Assembly: GCA_027486695.1 (NCBI GenBank)
Contig: JAIXOS010000351.1
Location: forward strand, 1 to 42,112
Source of the DNA: Chitinophagaceae bacterium
GTDB lineage: Bacteria > Bacteroidota > Bacteroidia > Chitinophagales > Chitinophagaceae
Direction: 5' to 3'
DNA length: 42,112 nt
Part shown: one piece after another, positions 9,297-17,428 of the stretch
Numbering within the stretch: the stretch's first letter is position 1
How the letters are laid out: each line of letters opens with the position of its first letter
Notes under the pieces: model-generated
Database searches by the model: none
Told to the model about the DNA's origin: nothing
What the model saw: only the letters and a program-made list of their open reading frames with translations
Made by a program: the position numbers and the translations under genes

Positions 9297-10498
9297 ACCG
9301 GAAAATACATATGCACCGTGGCTCCTTTACCAACTGTACTTTCTATGGAAATGGAGCCCTTTAGCAACGCTATAAAATCTTGTGCCAACAACAAACCCAA
9401 ACCACTGCCTTTTTCTTCTTTAGTACCAATAGTGGTTTTAGATAGTTTTTTGTTTAGCAAGTTATCAATTGCGGCCTCGCTCATACCAATTCCGGTGTCG
9501 CTAACACTTAGGTGAATTAAGTTATTTTCGATGTTGCCATTTAGGGTAATACAACCGTTTTCGGTGAATTTAAGCGCATTGGTTACCAAATTGCGTAATA
9601 CAAACAACAACATGCTAGGGTTGGTATATACCATTAATTGTTGATGAATATTGTTGACAATTGTATTGTTTTTAAAATTGGCCGCCAAATGAAAATTGGG
9701 TATTTCGGTGGCTACCAATTCGTAAAGATTGGTAGCTATTTTGTTTTTGTTTACGGTGCCTAATATTTGTTCGCTGCCCCAATCTACCAAATTATTGAGC
9801 AAATTAAGTGTGGTGGTAACCTGACTTTGCAATTCGCCAATAATCATTTGCCGCTCTTCTTTACTAAAATCATCCAACTCCATTTCCAATGCTTGTCGTA
9901 TGCTTGCTAACGGACTGCGTACATCGTGGGCAATAATCGACAGCATTTTTTGCTGTATTTTATTTTGTTGTTCAATATGCTTTTTTTGTTCTTCTATTTG
10001 CTTGTTCTTTACTTTCAGCTCTATCATGCGTATAATCTGATTGCTCAATACACGCAATGCATATGCTTGATCCTCGTTAATACTGTTGGGTTTTCGGTCA
10101 ATGACACACAGAGAACCAAGCTTATAGCCATTACTTGTAACAAGCGGCACTCCTGCATAAAACCGAATATTGGGTGCTGTAGTTACCAATGGATTGTCAA
10201 AAAATCGTTCATCTAAATGTGCGTCGGGCACTTGCAACAAATCATTTTCTTGCGTTAACATATGCGCACAAAAGGATACATTTCTCGACGTTTCATTTGC
10301 ATCTAAACCACACTTGGCTTTAAACCATTGCCGATGCACATCCACCAACGAAATGAGTGAAATAGGAACTTTGCAAATTTGCGACGCCAAAGCCACTATT
10401 TCATCGTATTGGTTTTCGGCTTCGGTATCCAATATTTCTAACCTATAAAGTTCTTGCAAACGTGCTTGTTCATCTGCTGGCAAGGGTGGCGGCATCAT
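9293..10498 (-). CDS. Soluble GAF-domain sensor histidine kinase
   Basis: This 401-residue protein has no membrane segment. An N-terminal GAF domain (about 25-160) is followed by a short coiled coil of charged and Gln residues (160-185). The dimerisation/phosphoacceptor helix carries SIIAHDVRSPL with His191. The ATPase domain shows an N box (NLVTNALKFTENG), a G1 box (DTGIGM) and a G2 box (GSGLGLLLAQDF). It should autophosphorylate on His191 in response to a cytosolic signal bound by GAF. No response regulator is adjacent, so it is an orphan kinase in this window. Two ATG codons in a row open the frame. The gene converges on the E1 gene with a 4-bp overlap. Confidence 0.9.
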   Translation of the reverse strand: MMPPPLPADEQARLQELYRLEILDTEAENQYDEIVALASQICKVPISLISLVDVHRQWFKAKCGLDANETSRNVSFCAHMLTQENDLLQVPDAHLDERFFDNPLVTTAPNIRFYAGVPLVTSNGYKLGSLCVIDRKPNSINEDQAYALRVLSNQIIRMIELKVKNKQIEEQKKHIEQQNKIQQKMLSIIAHDVRSPLASIRQALEMELDDFSKEERQMIIGELQSQVTTTLNLLNNLVDWGSEQILGTVNKNKIATNLYELVATEIPNFHLAANFKNNTIVNNIHQQLMVYTNPSMLLFVLRNLVTNALKFTENGCITLNGNIENNLIHLSVSDTGIGMSEAAIDNLLNKKLSKTTIGTKEEKGSGLGLLLAQDFIALLKGSISIESTVGKGATVHMYFPV

Positions 10499-10804
10499 AC
10501 AATTGGTATTTTAATATGGCAGCAAGATAATTATAACGTTGCAATAATACAATAACTTATTTCTAACTAATGACTAATAATTAACGTACAACTTACTATT
10601 TGATGCCATTTAGCGGATATGGGCTTCTACAAATTAGGTAACGGTTGCTTACGCCAAAAACCGGAACAGGAGGTGCAATAAGTTGGACGGATTGAACCAT
10701 TTTGTTATGAGAACGCCCAAAATGCGGCAGTTGTGTACAAAGCAAAGGCCATTACCTTTCAAGAGTAATGGCCTTTGTTATAGCATGTTGTTGGCTAAAA
10801 AAAG
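10499..10804. other. Intergenic region between sensor kinase and peroxiredoxin genes
   Basis: About 306 bp lie upstream of the sensor kinase gene and downstream of bcp. The clear element is the 13-bp perfect inverted repeat at 10743-10777. The rest (10500-10740) has short GC-richer patches such as GCCAAAAACCGGAAC, but I recognise no gene, RNA or copy of the dispersed repeats. Confidence 0.5.
10743..10777 (-). terminator. Perfect 13-bp hairpin downstream of bcp
   Basis: CAAAGGCCATTAC and GTAATGGCCTTTG pair perfectly around a 9-base loop, 28 bp after the bcp stop codon. The position fits a terminator. The run of T after the stem on the minus strand is weak (GCTTTG), so it may be a poor intrinsic terminator or an RNA 3'-end stabiliser. 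Confidence 0.5.
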
Positions 10805-11272
10805 TTACTTAGATTCCCAAGCTTCTAATACCTGAGCTGTATGGTTTTTGGTATCGGGCTTACTAATTATTTTGCGGATAATGCCCAATTCATCTATTAA
10901 AAAAGTGGTTCGGGTAGTGCCCATGTAGGTTTTTCCCATAAACTTTTTTTCGCCCCACAAATTGTAAACGTCCACAATTTTCTTGTCTTCGTCGGCCACC
11001 AATGGAAAAGGTAATGCAAACTTTTCTTCAAACTTTTTATGACTTTTTACACTATCGGTGCTTACGCCAATAATTTGAAATCCCTTTTCTAAAAGCACAT
11101 CGTAATTTTCTTTTAAATTACAAGCTTGTGCGGTACAACCCGGCGTATCGTCTTTCGGATAAAAATATAAAATCACTTTTTTACCTAAAAACTTTTTCAA
11201 CGATATGTCGTTGCCATTTTGATCTACCCCTTTAAACTGAGGAGCTTTGCTACCCTCTTTTAATACTGCCAT
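10805..11272 (-). CDS. bcp: Peroxiredoxin of the Bcp/PrxQ type (thioredoxin-dependent thiol peroxidase)
   Basis: From the ATG at 11272 the protein has 155 residues, the usual size for Bcp. The peroxidatic cysteine lies in DDTPGCTAQAC (Cys46) and the resolving cysteine is five residues later (Cys51), the CxxxxC spacing of the Bcp/PrxQ subfamily. The thioredoxin fold is evident from KVILYFYPKD and GVSTDSVKSHKKF. It reduces peroxides and organic hydroperoxides in the cytosol using thioredoxin. The frame extends three codons upstream to a TTG, but the ATG that gives MAVLKEGSKAP is the normal family start. It appears monocistronic, with a hairpin downstream. Confidence 0.95.
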   Translation of the reverse strand: MAVLKEGSKAPQFKGVDQNGNDISLKKFLGKKVILYFYPKDDTPGCTAQACNLKENYDVLLEKGFQIIGVSTDSVKSHKKFEEKFALPFPLVADEDKKIVDVYNLWGEKKFMGKTYMGTTRTTFLIDELGIIRKIISKPDTKNHTAQVLEAWESK

Positions 11273-11443
11273 AAATTTCAACTTTTTTAAAAATGGAACA
11301 GGTTAATAACAAGCTTCTTCATCCTTTTGTTTAGGCCTGTATTATGCTGCGCAGCGGTGAATATAAGGTATTACTAATAAATTTTAGTTTTTAAGTCCAA
11401 TTCTTCTCTGTAAAATGGTAACAATAGTATAGCCTGCATCACT

Positions 11444-11451
11444 TACATTTG
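11444..11451 (+). promoter_or_regulatory. Candidate -7 element of carB (TACATTTG)
   Basis: TACATTTG matches the Bacteroidota -7 consensus TAnnTTTG exactly. It would start transcription near 11457, about 16 bp before the ATG at 11473. No clear TTG -33 element is found at 17-23 bp upstream, so confidence is limited. If real, the in-frame TTG at 11449 lies inside the promoter and cannot be the start codon. Confidence 0.4.
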
Positions 11452-11472
11452 CACAATTTTATTTTTTATACT

Positions 11473-13119
11473 ATGCCAAAAGACAACTCTATTAAGTCGG
11501 TACTCATTATTGGTTCTGGCCCAATTATCATTGGTCAGGCCTGCGAATTTGATTATTCCGGTTCACAAGCGGCCCGCAGTTTACGCGAAGAAGGTATTGA
11601 AGTAATACTGATCAATAGCAATCCTGCTACCATTATGACCGATCCTATGATGGCCGACAAAGTGTATTTATTGCCATTAACGGTAGAAAGTATTGAGCAA
11701 ATTTTGCAAGAAAACAATATCGATGCCGTGCTACCTACTATGGGTGGTCAAACTGCTTTAAATCTTTGTAAGGAAGCCGACGAACTAGGTATTTGGGAAA
11801 AATACAATTGTAGAATGATTGGTGTAGATGTGGCCGCAATTGATACCGCCGAAGACCGTGAACAATTTCGCCAACTCATGGTCAAAATTGGTATTGCAGT
11901 AGCCCCTAGCCATGTAGCCAATAGCTTTTTGGAAGGAAAAGAATATGCCCAACAAATTGGCTTTCCACTAGTTATCCGATCTTCCTTTACCCTAGGTGGT
12001 AGCGGTGGCGGATTTGTACACGATAAAAGTGAACTTGACGAAGCCTTAAAACGGGGTCTTGAAGCCTCTCCTATACACGAAGTATTGGTAGAAAAAGCGG
12101 TATTGGGCTGGAAAGAATACGAATTGGAATTGCTACGCGATATAAACGATAACGTAGTCATTATTTGTACCGTAGAAAACCTAGACCCTATGGGCGTACA
12201 TACCGGCGATAGCATAACCGTAGCACCGGCTATGACACTAAGCGATACGGCCTTTCAAAATATGCGTAACCAAGCCATTTTAATGATGCGTAGCCTAGGC
12301 AACTTTGCCGGCGGTTGCAATGTTCAATTTGCACTTAATCCAGCTACCGAAGAACTCATTGCTGTAGAAATCAATCCGCGTGTGAGTCGTTCATCGGCAT
12401 TGGCAAGTAAAGCTACCGGCTACCCAATTGCCAAAATTGCTGCCAAACTTGCTATCGGATACTCGCTCGACGAACTCAAAAACCAAATTACCAAAACCAC
12501 TTCAGCCTATTTTGAACCGGCACTCGATTATGTAATTGTAAAAGTGCCCCGTTGGAATTTTGATAAGTTCAAAGGTGCTAACGATACCCTTGGCTTGCAA
12601 ATGAAAAGCGTTGGCGAAGTAATGGCTATTGGCCGAAGCTTTACCGAAGCTCTACAAAAAGCATGTCAAAGTTTGGAAAACGATGCACTTGGCTTAGGCT
12701 ACTATGGTAAAAGCTTAATGAAAGGCGAGCACATTTTGGAATACATCAAAACACCCAAATGGGATCGTATTTTCCGTATCAAAGATGCATTGATGCAGGG
12801 CATTACCGTAAAATCAATTGCCCAAGCCACAGGTATTGATCGATGGTTTTTGTACCAAATACAAAAAATTTGTACCATCGAAAAAGAAATTGCCCACTAT
12901 CATTTGGAAACCTTACCGGTTGATTTGTTGAAAGAAGCCAAAAGGAATGGCTTTGGCGACGAGCAAATTTCTAAAATATTGCAAGGAAATTGTACCGAAG
13001 ATATGGTGTACGAACACCGAAAAGCTTTGGGCATACAACGTGTTTACAAAATGGTAGATACTTGTAGTGCTGAGTTTGAGGCCAAAACCCCCTACTTCTA
13101 CAGTTCTTTCGAAAACTAA
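11473..13119 (+). CDS. carB: Carbamoyl-phosphate synthase large chain, N-terminal half only (split carB)
   Basis: The 548-residue protein aligns with the first half of CarB, which makes carbamoyl phosphate for pyrimidine and arginine synthesis. Visible signatures include LIIGSGPIIIGQACEFDYSG, INSNPATIMTDP, LPTMGGQTALNLC, SFTLGGSGGGFV and INPRVSRSSALASKATG, typical of the carboxyphosphate ATP-grasp domain. An oligomerisation domain follows and ends at VDTCSAEFEAKTPYFYSS, the normal boundary before the second ATP-grasp half. The reading frame stops there, and a strong terminator begins 26 bp later. Full-length CarB is about 940-1070 residues, so the carbamate-phosphorylating half is missing at this locus. 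Split carB genes are known in Methanocaldococcus jannaschii and Aquifex aeolicus. The partner half is presumably elsewhere. The ATG is preferred over an upstream TTG at 11449. Confidence 0.9.
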   Translation: MPKDNSIKSVLIIGSGPIIIGQACEFDYSGSQAARSLREEGIEVILINSNPATIMTDPMMADKVYLLPLTVESIEQILQENNIDAVLPTMGGQTALNLCKEADELGIWEKYNCRMIGVDVAAIDTAEDREQFRQLMVKIGIAVAPSHVANSFLEGKEYAQQIGFPLVIRSSFTLGGSGGGFVHDKSELDEALKRGLEASPIHEVLVEKAVLGWKEYELELLRDINDNVVIICTVENLDPMGVHTGDSITVAPAMTLSDTAFQNMRNQAILMMRSLGNFAGGCNVQFALNPATEELIAVEINPRVSRSSALASKATGYPIAKIAAKLAIGYSLDELKNQITKTTSAYFEPALDYVIVKVPRWNFDKFKGANDTLGLQMKSVGEVMAIGRSFTEALQKACQSLENDALGLGYYGKSLMKGEHILEYIKTPKWDRIFRIKDALMQGITVKSIAQATGIDRWFLYQIQKICTIEKEIAHYHLETLPVDLLKEAKRNGFGDEQISKILQGNCTEDMVYEHRKALGIQRVYKMVDTCSAEFEAKTPYFYSSFEN

Positions 13120-13144
13120 TTATACTGTTTAATCATCTTTGTAC

Positions 13145-13179
13145 AGCCCTTCATTTCCCAAAAAATGAAGGGCTTTTTT
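13145..13179 (+). terminator. Rho-independent terminator of carB
   Basis: The arms AGCCCTTCATTT (13145-13156) and AAATGAAGGGCT (13163-13174) form a perfect 12-bp stem with a 6-base loop, followed directly by a run of T. It begins 26 bp after the carB stop, which shows the short carB message ends here. Confidence 0.88.
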
Positions 13180-13355
13180 ATTCCCTCGCTACATTTTACA
13201 AACCAAACGGCTACCGTGTAGCCTCATTTAGGGTATGAGCCAAGCGCACGTTACACCAATGTAGCAGCAGTGGCGTTGGCACCATTCAACTGTATCCATT
13301 CTTGTCAGCTTATCCCAAATAGGGTTTTAACTTGCAAAAAATGCATTTTATATTG

Positions 13356-13370
13356 TTTTTTCTGAAAAAA
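13356..13370. promoter_or_regulatory. Perfect odd palindrome upstream of guaD (candidate operator)
   Basis: TTTTTTC-T-GAAAAAA has two 7-bp complementary arms about one centre base. It lies ~10 bp upstream of the -7-like TATACTTG (13380-13387). It resembles the TTTTGAAAAT core shared by the allB/puuD and lrp/mmsA control regions. The operator role is inferred. Confidence 0.4.
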
Positions 13371-13389
13371 TAGTATATTTATACTTGTT

Positions 13390-13407
13390 TTTCTAAAAAT
13401 TTAGAAA
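13390..13407. promoter_or_regulatory. 18-bp palindrome TTTCTAAA-AA-TTTAGAAA in the guaD leader (candidate operator)
   Basis: The arms TTTCTAAA and TTTAGAAA are exactly complementary with an AA spacer. The element sits just after the -7-like box, where a bound repressor would block initiation. Similar words occur before mmsA (27023-27037), preT (33884-33902) and xdhA (18858-18865), suggesting a shared regulator. Confidence 0.45.
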
Positions 13408-13500
13408 TTGTTTCATAGGTAGATACATCAACTGTACACACTGTTGCATCCGATATACCTATTTAAAAATATTTACCACCAATCATACCAAACAAACAAT

Positions 13501-13974
13501 ATGACAAGGGAAGAAAAATTTATGCAACAAGCCATTGAATTATCGCACAATGGCATGCACAACAATGAAGGCGGGCCTTTTGGCTGTATTGTGGTAAAAG
13601 GCAACGAAATTGTTGGCAAAGGCAACAACAAAGTAACTTCCACTAACGACCCCACCGCACATGCCGAAGTAACGGCTATACGCGATGCTTGCAAAAATTT
13701 GAATACTTTTCAGTTAGAAGACTGCGAAATATACACTTCGTGCGAGCCCTGCCCTATGTGCTTGGGTGCTATTTATTGGGCACGCCCCAAAGTGGTGTAT
13801 TTTGCCAATACCCGAACAGATGCCGCAAATATTGGTTTTGACGACTCAATGATTTACGATGAAATGGCGGCCCCTATTCACGAACGCAAAATCCCAATTT
13901 TACCAATTGGCAGAAACGCAGCCATCAAGGTTTTTGAAGCTTGGCAAAACAAGCAAGACAAAACAGAATATTAA
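13501..13974 (+). CDS. guaD: Guanine deaminase, cytidine-deaminase fold
   Basis: At 157 residues it closely resembles Bacillus subtilis GuaD in length and in motifs such as NDPTAHAEVTAIR, SCEPCPMCLGAIYWARPK and GFDDSMIYDE. Zinc ligands are His54, Cys84 and Cys87, with Glu56 as proton shuttle. It converts guanine to xanthine and ammonia and so feeds xanthine dehydrogenase, whose genes lie next to it in convergent orientation. The frame is open 19 codons further up (13444), but that extension is AT-rich leader and the ATG at 13501 gives the family N-terminus MTREEKFM. The promoter region has two palindromes. Specificity against other purine or tRNA deaminases rests on similarity and context. 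Confidence 0.92.
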   Translation: MTREEKFMQQAIELSHNGMHNNEGGPFGCIVVKGNEIVGKGNNKVTSTNDPTAHAEVTAIRDACKNLNTFQLEDCEIYTSCEPCPMCLGAIYWARPKVVYFANTRTDAANIGFDDSMIYDEMAAPIHERKIPILPIGRNAAIKVFEAWQNKQDKTEY

Positions 13975-14026
13975 CGCTACTGCACAATCTCACTATATAT
14001 TGGATTATCAACCCTACCAATGCAAT

Positions 14027-14069
14027 GATTCCTGCGTATTTAAAAGTAAACTTTAGTAACGCAGGAATC
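14027..14069. terminator. 11-bp hairpin between convergent guaD and xdhC
   Basis: GATTCCTGCGT (14027-14037) and ACGCAGGAATC (14059-14069) pair perfectly. The loop contains a nested AAAGT/ACTTT stem, so the whole element can extrude as a long hairpin. It lies between two converging genes and could end both transcripts. Neither side carries a long T run, so it is not a textbook intrinsic terminator. Confidence 0.5.
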
Positions 14070-14152
14070 GTTCTTACTTACAAATTAAAAAAGGGTGTAT
14101 AGTAGTTAATTGCAAGAAAAGGCAAACATGGTAGTTAATATAACGCCAAGCC

Positions 14153-15130
14153 TTAGTTGGGCTGCTTGTTTTTTACCAAAATAATTTCGGCGGCTATACT
14201 TACTGCAATTTCTTCAGGTGTTTGGCTATAAATGGGTAAGCCAATAGGTGCACGTAAGTAATTGCGCACATTTCCAATCAGTCCATCCGCCTCCAACTCA
14301 TTAAGCAAGCGCATTATTTTGTTTTTACTTCCAAGCATTCCCAAATAAGCCAATTGCTTATAGCTTACCGCTTGAAGTGCCACTGCATCGGTACGGTAGC
14401 CAAACGTCATGAGTACTACATAATGATTGCTGCCATCCGGTATCAATGAACCTATTTCGCTGTATTGGTTTACAATAGCTATTTCGTGAGCAAAATGGTT
14501 TTGTTGCAATGTGTTTAAATGCGGTCGTTCTTCAATTACCTGAACATAAAAACCAAGCTTGTGCATCAATTCCGAAAAGGCCAAAGCACAATGCCCTCCT
14601 CCAACAATAAACACTTTGTTTTGGTGGCCTATTTTTTCGGTAAATACAAAATTGTCTTCGCTGTCAAATTCAAACAAGTATTGCGCTTGGGGCATACTTG
14701 TTGCATCAAACGCAATGCCTTTTGGAGTGATTGTTAACCTACCATGCTTGTGTTGTTGCAAGGTGTTTACTATTTGACTAACCATTATTAAGTCGCAAGG
14801 CTGTAGTTTATACATATACACACTTTGCTCGCCACTACATATCATGCCGCTTTGGTTTTTGGCCGCAGCTTTATCATGTATTTGTTGATAGTACGCTTGT
14901 GTGGTTGTTCCTGTAGCCAAATGGTGTTTTGCCACTTCTACCAATTTGTGTTCCATCATACCACCACCAATAGAACCACACATATTGCCCGATGCCGTAA
15001 CAGCCATCCCAAATCCTTGTCGTCCCGGGCTACTGCCAATACTTTCCAATACATACAAGAGTACTACCGGTTCGGCTAAGGTTAATTGCCGCTCAATAAA
15101 TTGCCACAACAAACGTTGTTTGTGCATCAT
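14153..15130 (-). CDS. xdhC: XdhC, molybdenum cofactor insertion/sulfuration factor for xanthine dehydrogenase
   Basis: The 325-residue protein shows both XdhC/CoxI domains. The N-terminal part has GSSPGRQGFGMAV and GSIGGGMMEHKLV. The C-terminal Rossmann part has VFIVGGGHCALAF, GMLGSKNK and LRAPIGLPIYSQTPEEIA. XdhC binds molybdenum cofactor and delivers its sulfurated form to XdhB; it is not part of the final enzyme. The gene is the last of xdhA-xdhB-xdhC, starting 3 bp after the xdhB stop, which points to one transcript. Two adjacent ATG codons are possible starts. Confidence 0.95.
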   Translation of the reverse strand: MMHKQRLLWQFIERQLTLAEPVVLLYVLESIGSSPGRQGFGMAVTASGNMCGSIGGGMMEHKLVEVAKHHLATGTTTQAYYQQIHDKAAAKNQSGMICSGEQSVYMYKLQPCDLIMVSQIVNTLQQHKHGRLTITPKGIAFDATSMPQAQYLFEFDSEDNFVFTEKIGHQNKVFIVGGGHCALAFSELMHKLGFYVQVIEERPHLNTLQQNHFAHEIAIVNQYSEIGSLIPDGSNHYVVLMTFGYRTDAVALQAVSYKQLAYLGMLGSKNKIMRLLNELEADGLIGNVRNYLRAPIGLPIYSQTPEEIAVSIAAEIILVKNKQPN

Positions 15131-15133
15131 ACA

Positions 15134-17404
15134 TTACTGATTATAGGCATTTGCTTTTTCAGGATATAGTGCTAGCAACACTTTTTCGGGTGTAAAAGGT
15201 GCGTCAAATGCCGGACAACTTGCCGGATTGAAGCTGCGAATAGCATTCCGAATAGCAAAATAAGTGCCTATGCCATACATCAATGGTGGTTCGCCAACGG
15301 CTTTCGATTTGAAAATAGCTAGATTATCCTGAACAGTTTCTAAGAATGTAATATCAATCACCGATGGAACGGAATATATGTCGGGAACTTTATACGTAGA
15401 TAGTGCGTTGGAGCGCAATTTACCTGCCGCATCGTATACCACCTCTTCCATCGTCATCCAACCAATTCCTTGTACCAATCCTCCTTCAATCTGCCCTCTA
15501 TCAATCAACGGATTCATACTAGTACCAAAATCGTGCACCAATTGCACTGCATCTATAGTATAAGTGCCTCGCAAACAATCTAGTGTAACTGTAGTAATGG
15601 CTGTTCCATATACATGGTATGCAAATGGATGTCCTTTTTCCTTGGTTTTATCGAAATGAATTTCCGGGGTGGCATAATGTCCGTGTTCCGACAAACTGAT
15701 GCGTTTGTTGTGCGTGGTTATTACTAATTTTTCCCAACTGAGATCCGTGGGTTCACCATTGGCATATACAATTTCGTTAAGAATAGTAATGGTTTCGGGC
15801 AGCACATTGAGTTCCGTTGCAGCTACATTTTTTAATCGGTCTAAAAGTGCTTCACAGGCTATTTGTGTAGCTCTTCCATTCAAGTCGGCAGTAGCACTTG
15901 CCGCAGATGGCGATGTATTGGCTATACGATACGTATTGGTACTATTTACTTTAATCCTGCTAGTACTAACAGACAAAATATGTGCAGCAACTTGTAGTAT
16001 CTTGGTGTTAACACCTTGCCCCATTTCTACGGCGCCGGTACTTATAACAATACTACCATCGGTATATATATGCACCAAGGCCCTTGCTTGGTTCATTAAG
16101 GTATTGGTGAAAGAAATTCCAAAACAAATGGGCATGAGCGATAAACCCTTTTTCAACCATTTATTGTTGTTATTAAATTGGTTTATTTGAGCTTCCAATT
16201 CCGCTAATTGATAGGTTTTTACCGCTTTTTCCCAACATGGAATGGCTTCGCTCACTACTTTTTGTCCATACGGAAGTTCATTGCCGGTTTGCAATAAATT
16301 TTTGGACTGAATGATTTTTGCGTCTACCCCTAATTTTTCAGCGGCTTGCACTATTGCGGCTTCTATTACAAACATTCCTTGCGGTCCTCCAAACCCTCTA
16401 AAAGCGGTATTGGGGGGTAAATGGGTTTTGCAGCTAATAGCCGTAGCGGTTACATTGGGTATATAATAACTATTGGTACAGTGAAAAAGTGTTCGTTCTA
16501 AAATAGCAGGCGACAAGTCGGCTGCGGCACCTGAATTTTGGTAAAAAGTAGCTTCGTAAGCCAAAATGGAAAAATCGCTGCTGAGCCCTATTTTGTAATC
16601 GGTAGTATAGGGATTTCGTTTGCCTGTCATGCGCATATCTTCCATTCTGTGCAACGAATATTTTACAGGTCTTTTGGTTACCAATGCACCCAAAGCACAC
16701 AAAGCTGCCCAAGTATTGGCTTGGTCTTCTTTACCCCCAAATCCACCGCCTAACCTAGTAACATCAATTTCTATTTGGTGCATGGGTAGGCCGGTAACTT
16801 TGCTTACGGCACGCTGTACGGCCGTTGGTCCTTGGGTAGAGGAATAAATTTTTAGTCCCCCTTGTTCGGCAGGTAGTGCATAAGCACCTTGTGTTTCTAT
16901 GTATAAGTGTTCTTGCCCATTGGTGTTGGCTACGCCTTCAAAAATGTAAGCACATTGCTTCCAAGCGTCCTCGGTATTGCCAAGCACAAATTTTCGGGAA
17001 GGAATGGTTAAACTACCTTTGGCAAATGCCTCTCTAGGGTTCGTGATAATAGGCAGGGGTGTTATTTGTACCGATATTTTTTTTACCGCTTTTCTCGCTA
17101 TTTCATCCGATTCGGCTAGTACCAATGCTATCGGCATACCACAAAAATGTACATGGTGTTCGGCAAACAATGGTTCGTCGGGAATAATGCCGCCTATTTG
17201 ATTTTGTCCGGTAATATCTTTATAGGTAAGAATGCGAACTACACCGACCATTTTTTCCGCTTCGGTAATATCTACATGTTCAATACTACCATGTGCTATT
17301 TGCGAATCAAAGCAAGCTGCATACAAGGTACCTTGCACTACAGGTATATCGTCTAAATAAACCGATTCGCCACGGGTATGACTATAACTATCTATATTTT
17401 TCAT
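15134..17404 (-). CDS. xdhB: Xanthine dehydrogenase, molybdopterin-binding subunit
   Basis: The 756-residue large subunit oxidises hypoxanthine and xanthine to urate at the molybdenum centre. Three residues characteristic of purine-oxidising members are visible: Glu226 in GGGFGGKE, Arg336 in NTAFRGFGGPQG and the catalytic Glu705 in KAVGEPPL. These correspond to Glu802, Arg880 and Glu1261 of the bovine enzyme. That supports xanthine rather than aldehyde or CO as substrate. Length agrees with bacterial XdhB (~760-780). It lies 24 bp after xdhA and just before xdhC. The nearby urate and allantoin genes confirm the role. Confidence 0.97.
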   Translation of the reverse strand: MKNIDSYSHTRGESVYLDDIPVVQGTLYAACFDSQIAHGSIEHVDITEAEKMVGVVRILTYKDITGQNQIGGIIPDEPLFAEHHVHFCGMPIALVLAESDEIARKAVKKISVQITPLPIITNPREAFAKGSLTIPSRKFVLGNTEDAWKQCAYIFEGVANTNGQEHLYIETQGAYALPAEQGGLKIYSSTQGPTAVQRAVSKVTGLPMHQIEIDVTRLGGGFGGKEDQANTWAALCALGALVTKRPVKYSLHRMEDMRMTGKRNPYTTDYKIGLSSDFSILAYEATFYQNSGAAADLSPAILERTLFHCTNSYYIPNVTATAISCKTHLPPNTAFRGFGGPQGMFVIEAAIVQAAEKLGVDAKIIQSKNLLQTGNELPYGQKVVSEAIPCWEKAVKTYQLAELEAQINQFNNNNKWLKKGLSLMPICFGISFTNTLMNQARALVHIYTDGSIVISTGAVEMGQGVNTKILQVAAHILSVSTSRIKVNSTNTYRIANTSPSAASATADLNGRATQIACEALLDRLKNVAATELNVLPETITILNEIVYANGEPTDLSWEKLVITTHNKRISLSEHGHYATPEIHFDKTKEKGHPFAYHVYGTAITTVTLDCLRGTYTIDAVQLVHDFGTSMNPLIDRGQIEGGLVQGIGWMTMEEVVYDAAGKLRSNALSTYKVPDIYSVPSVIDITFLETVQDNLAIFKSKAVGEPPLMYGIGTYFAIRNAIRSFNPASCPAFDAPFTPEKVLLALYPEKANAYNQ

Positions 17405-17428
17405 ACAAAGTTAATTTTGGGTACGCTA

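Larger units (their letters stand above)
13120..13500. other. Intergenic region carrying the carB terminator and guaD control region
   Basis: These ~380 bp contain a strong terminator (13145-13179) and, at 13356-13407, an AT-rich control region with two perfect palindromes around a -7-like box. Between them (13180-13340) is GC-richer sequence in which I recognise nothing. An open frame from 13444 runs into guaD, but the ATG at 13501 is the better start. Confidence 0.55.

Noticed and set aside
11449-11472. Upstream TTG start of carB giving eight extra residues
   Set aside because: It lies inside the TACATTTG promoter-like box, and the family start MPK matches the ATG at 11473.
13444-13500. 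N-terminal extension of guaD
   Set aside because: The 19 added residues have no counterpart in known GuaD, and the ATG at 13501 gives a full-length protein.
13120-13500. Remnant of the C-terminal half of carB
   Set aside because: No ATP-grasp motifs in any frame; the region is a terminator plus AT-rich leader.
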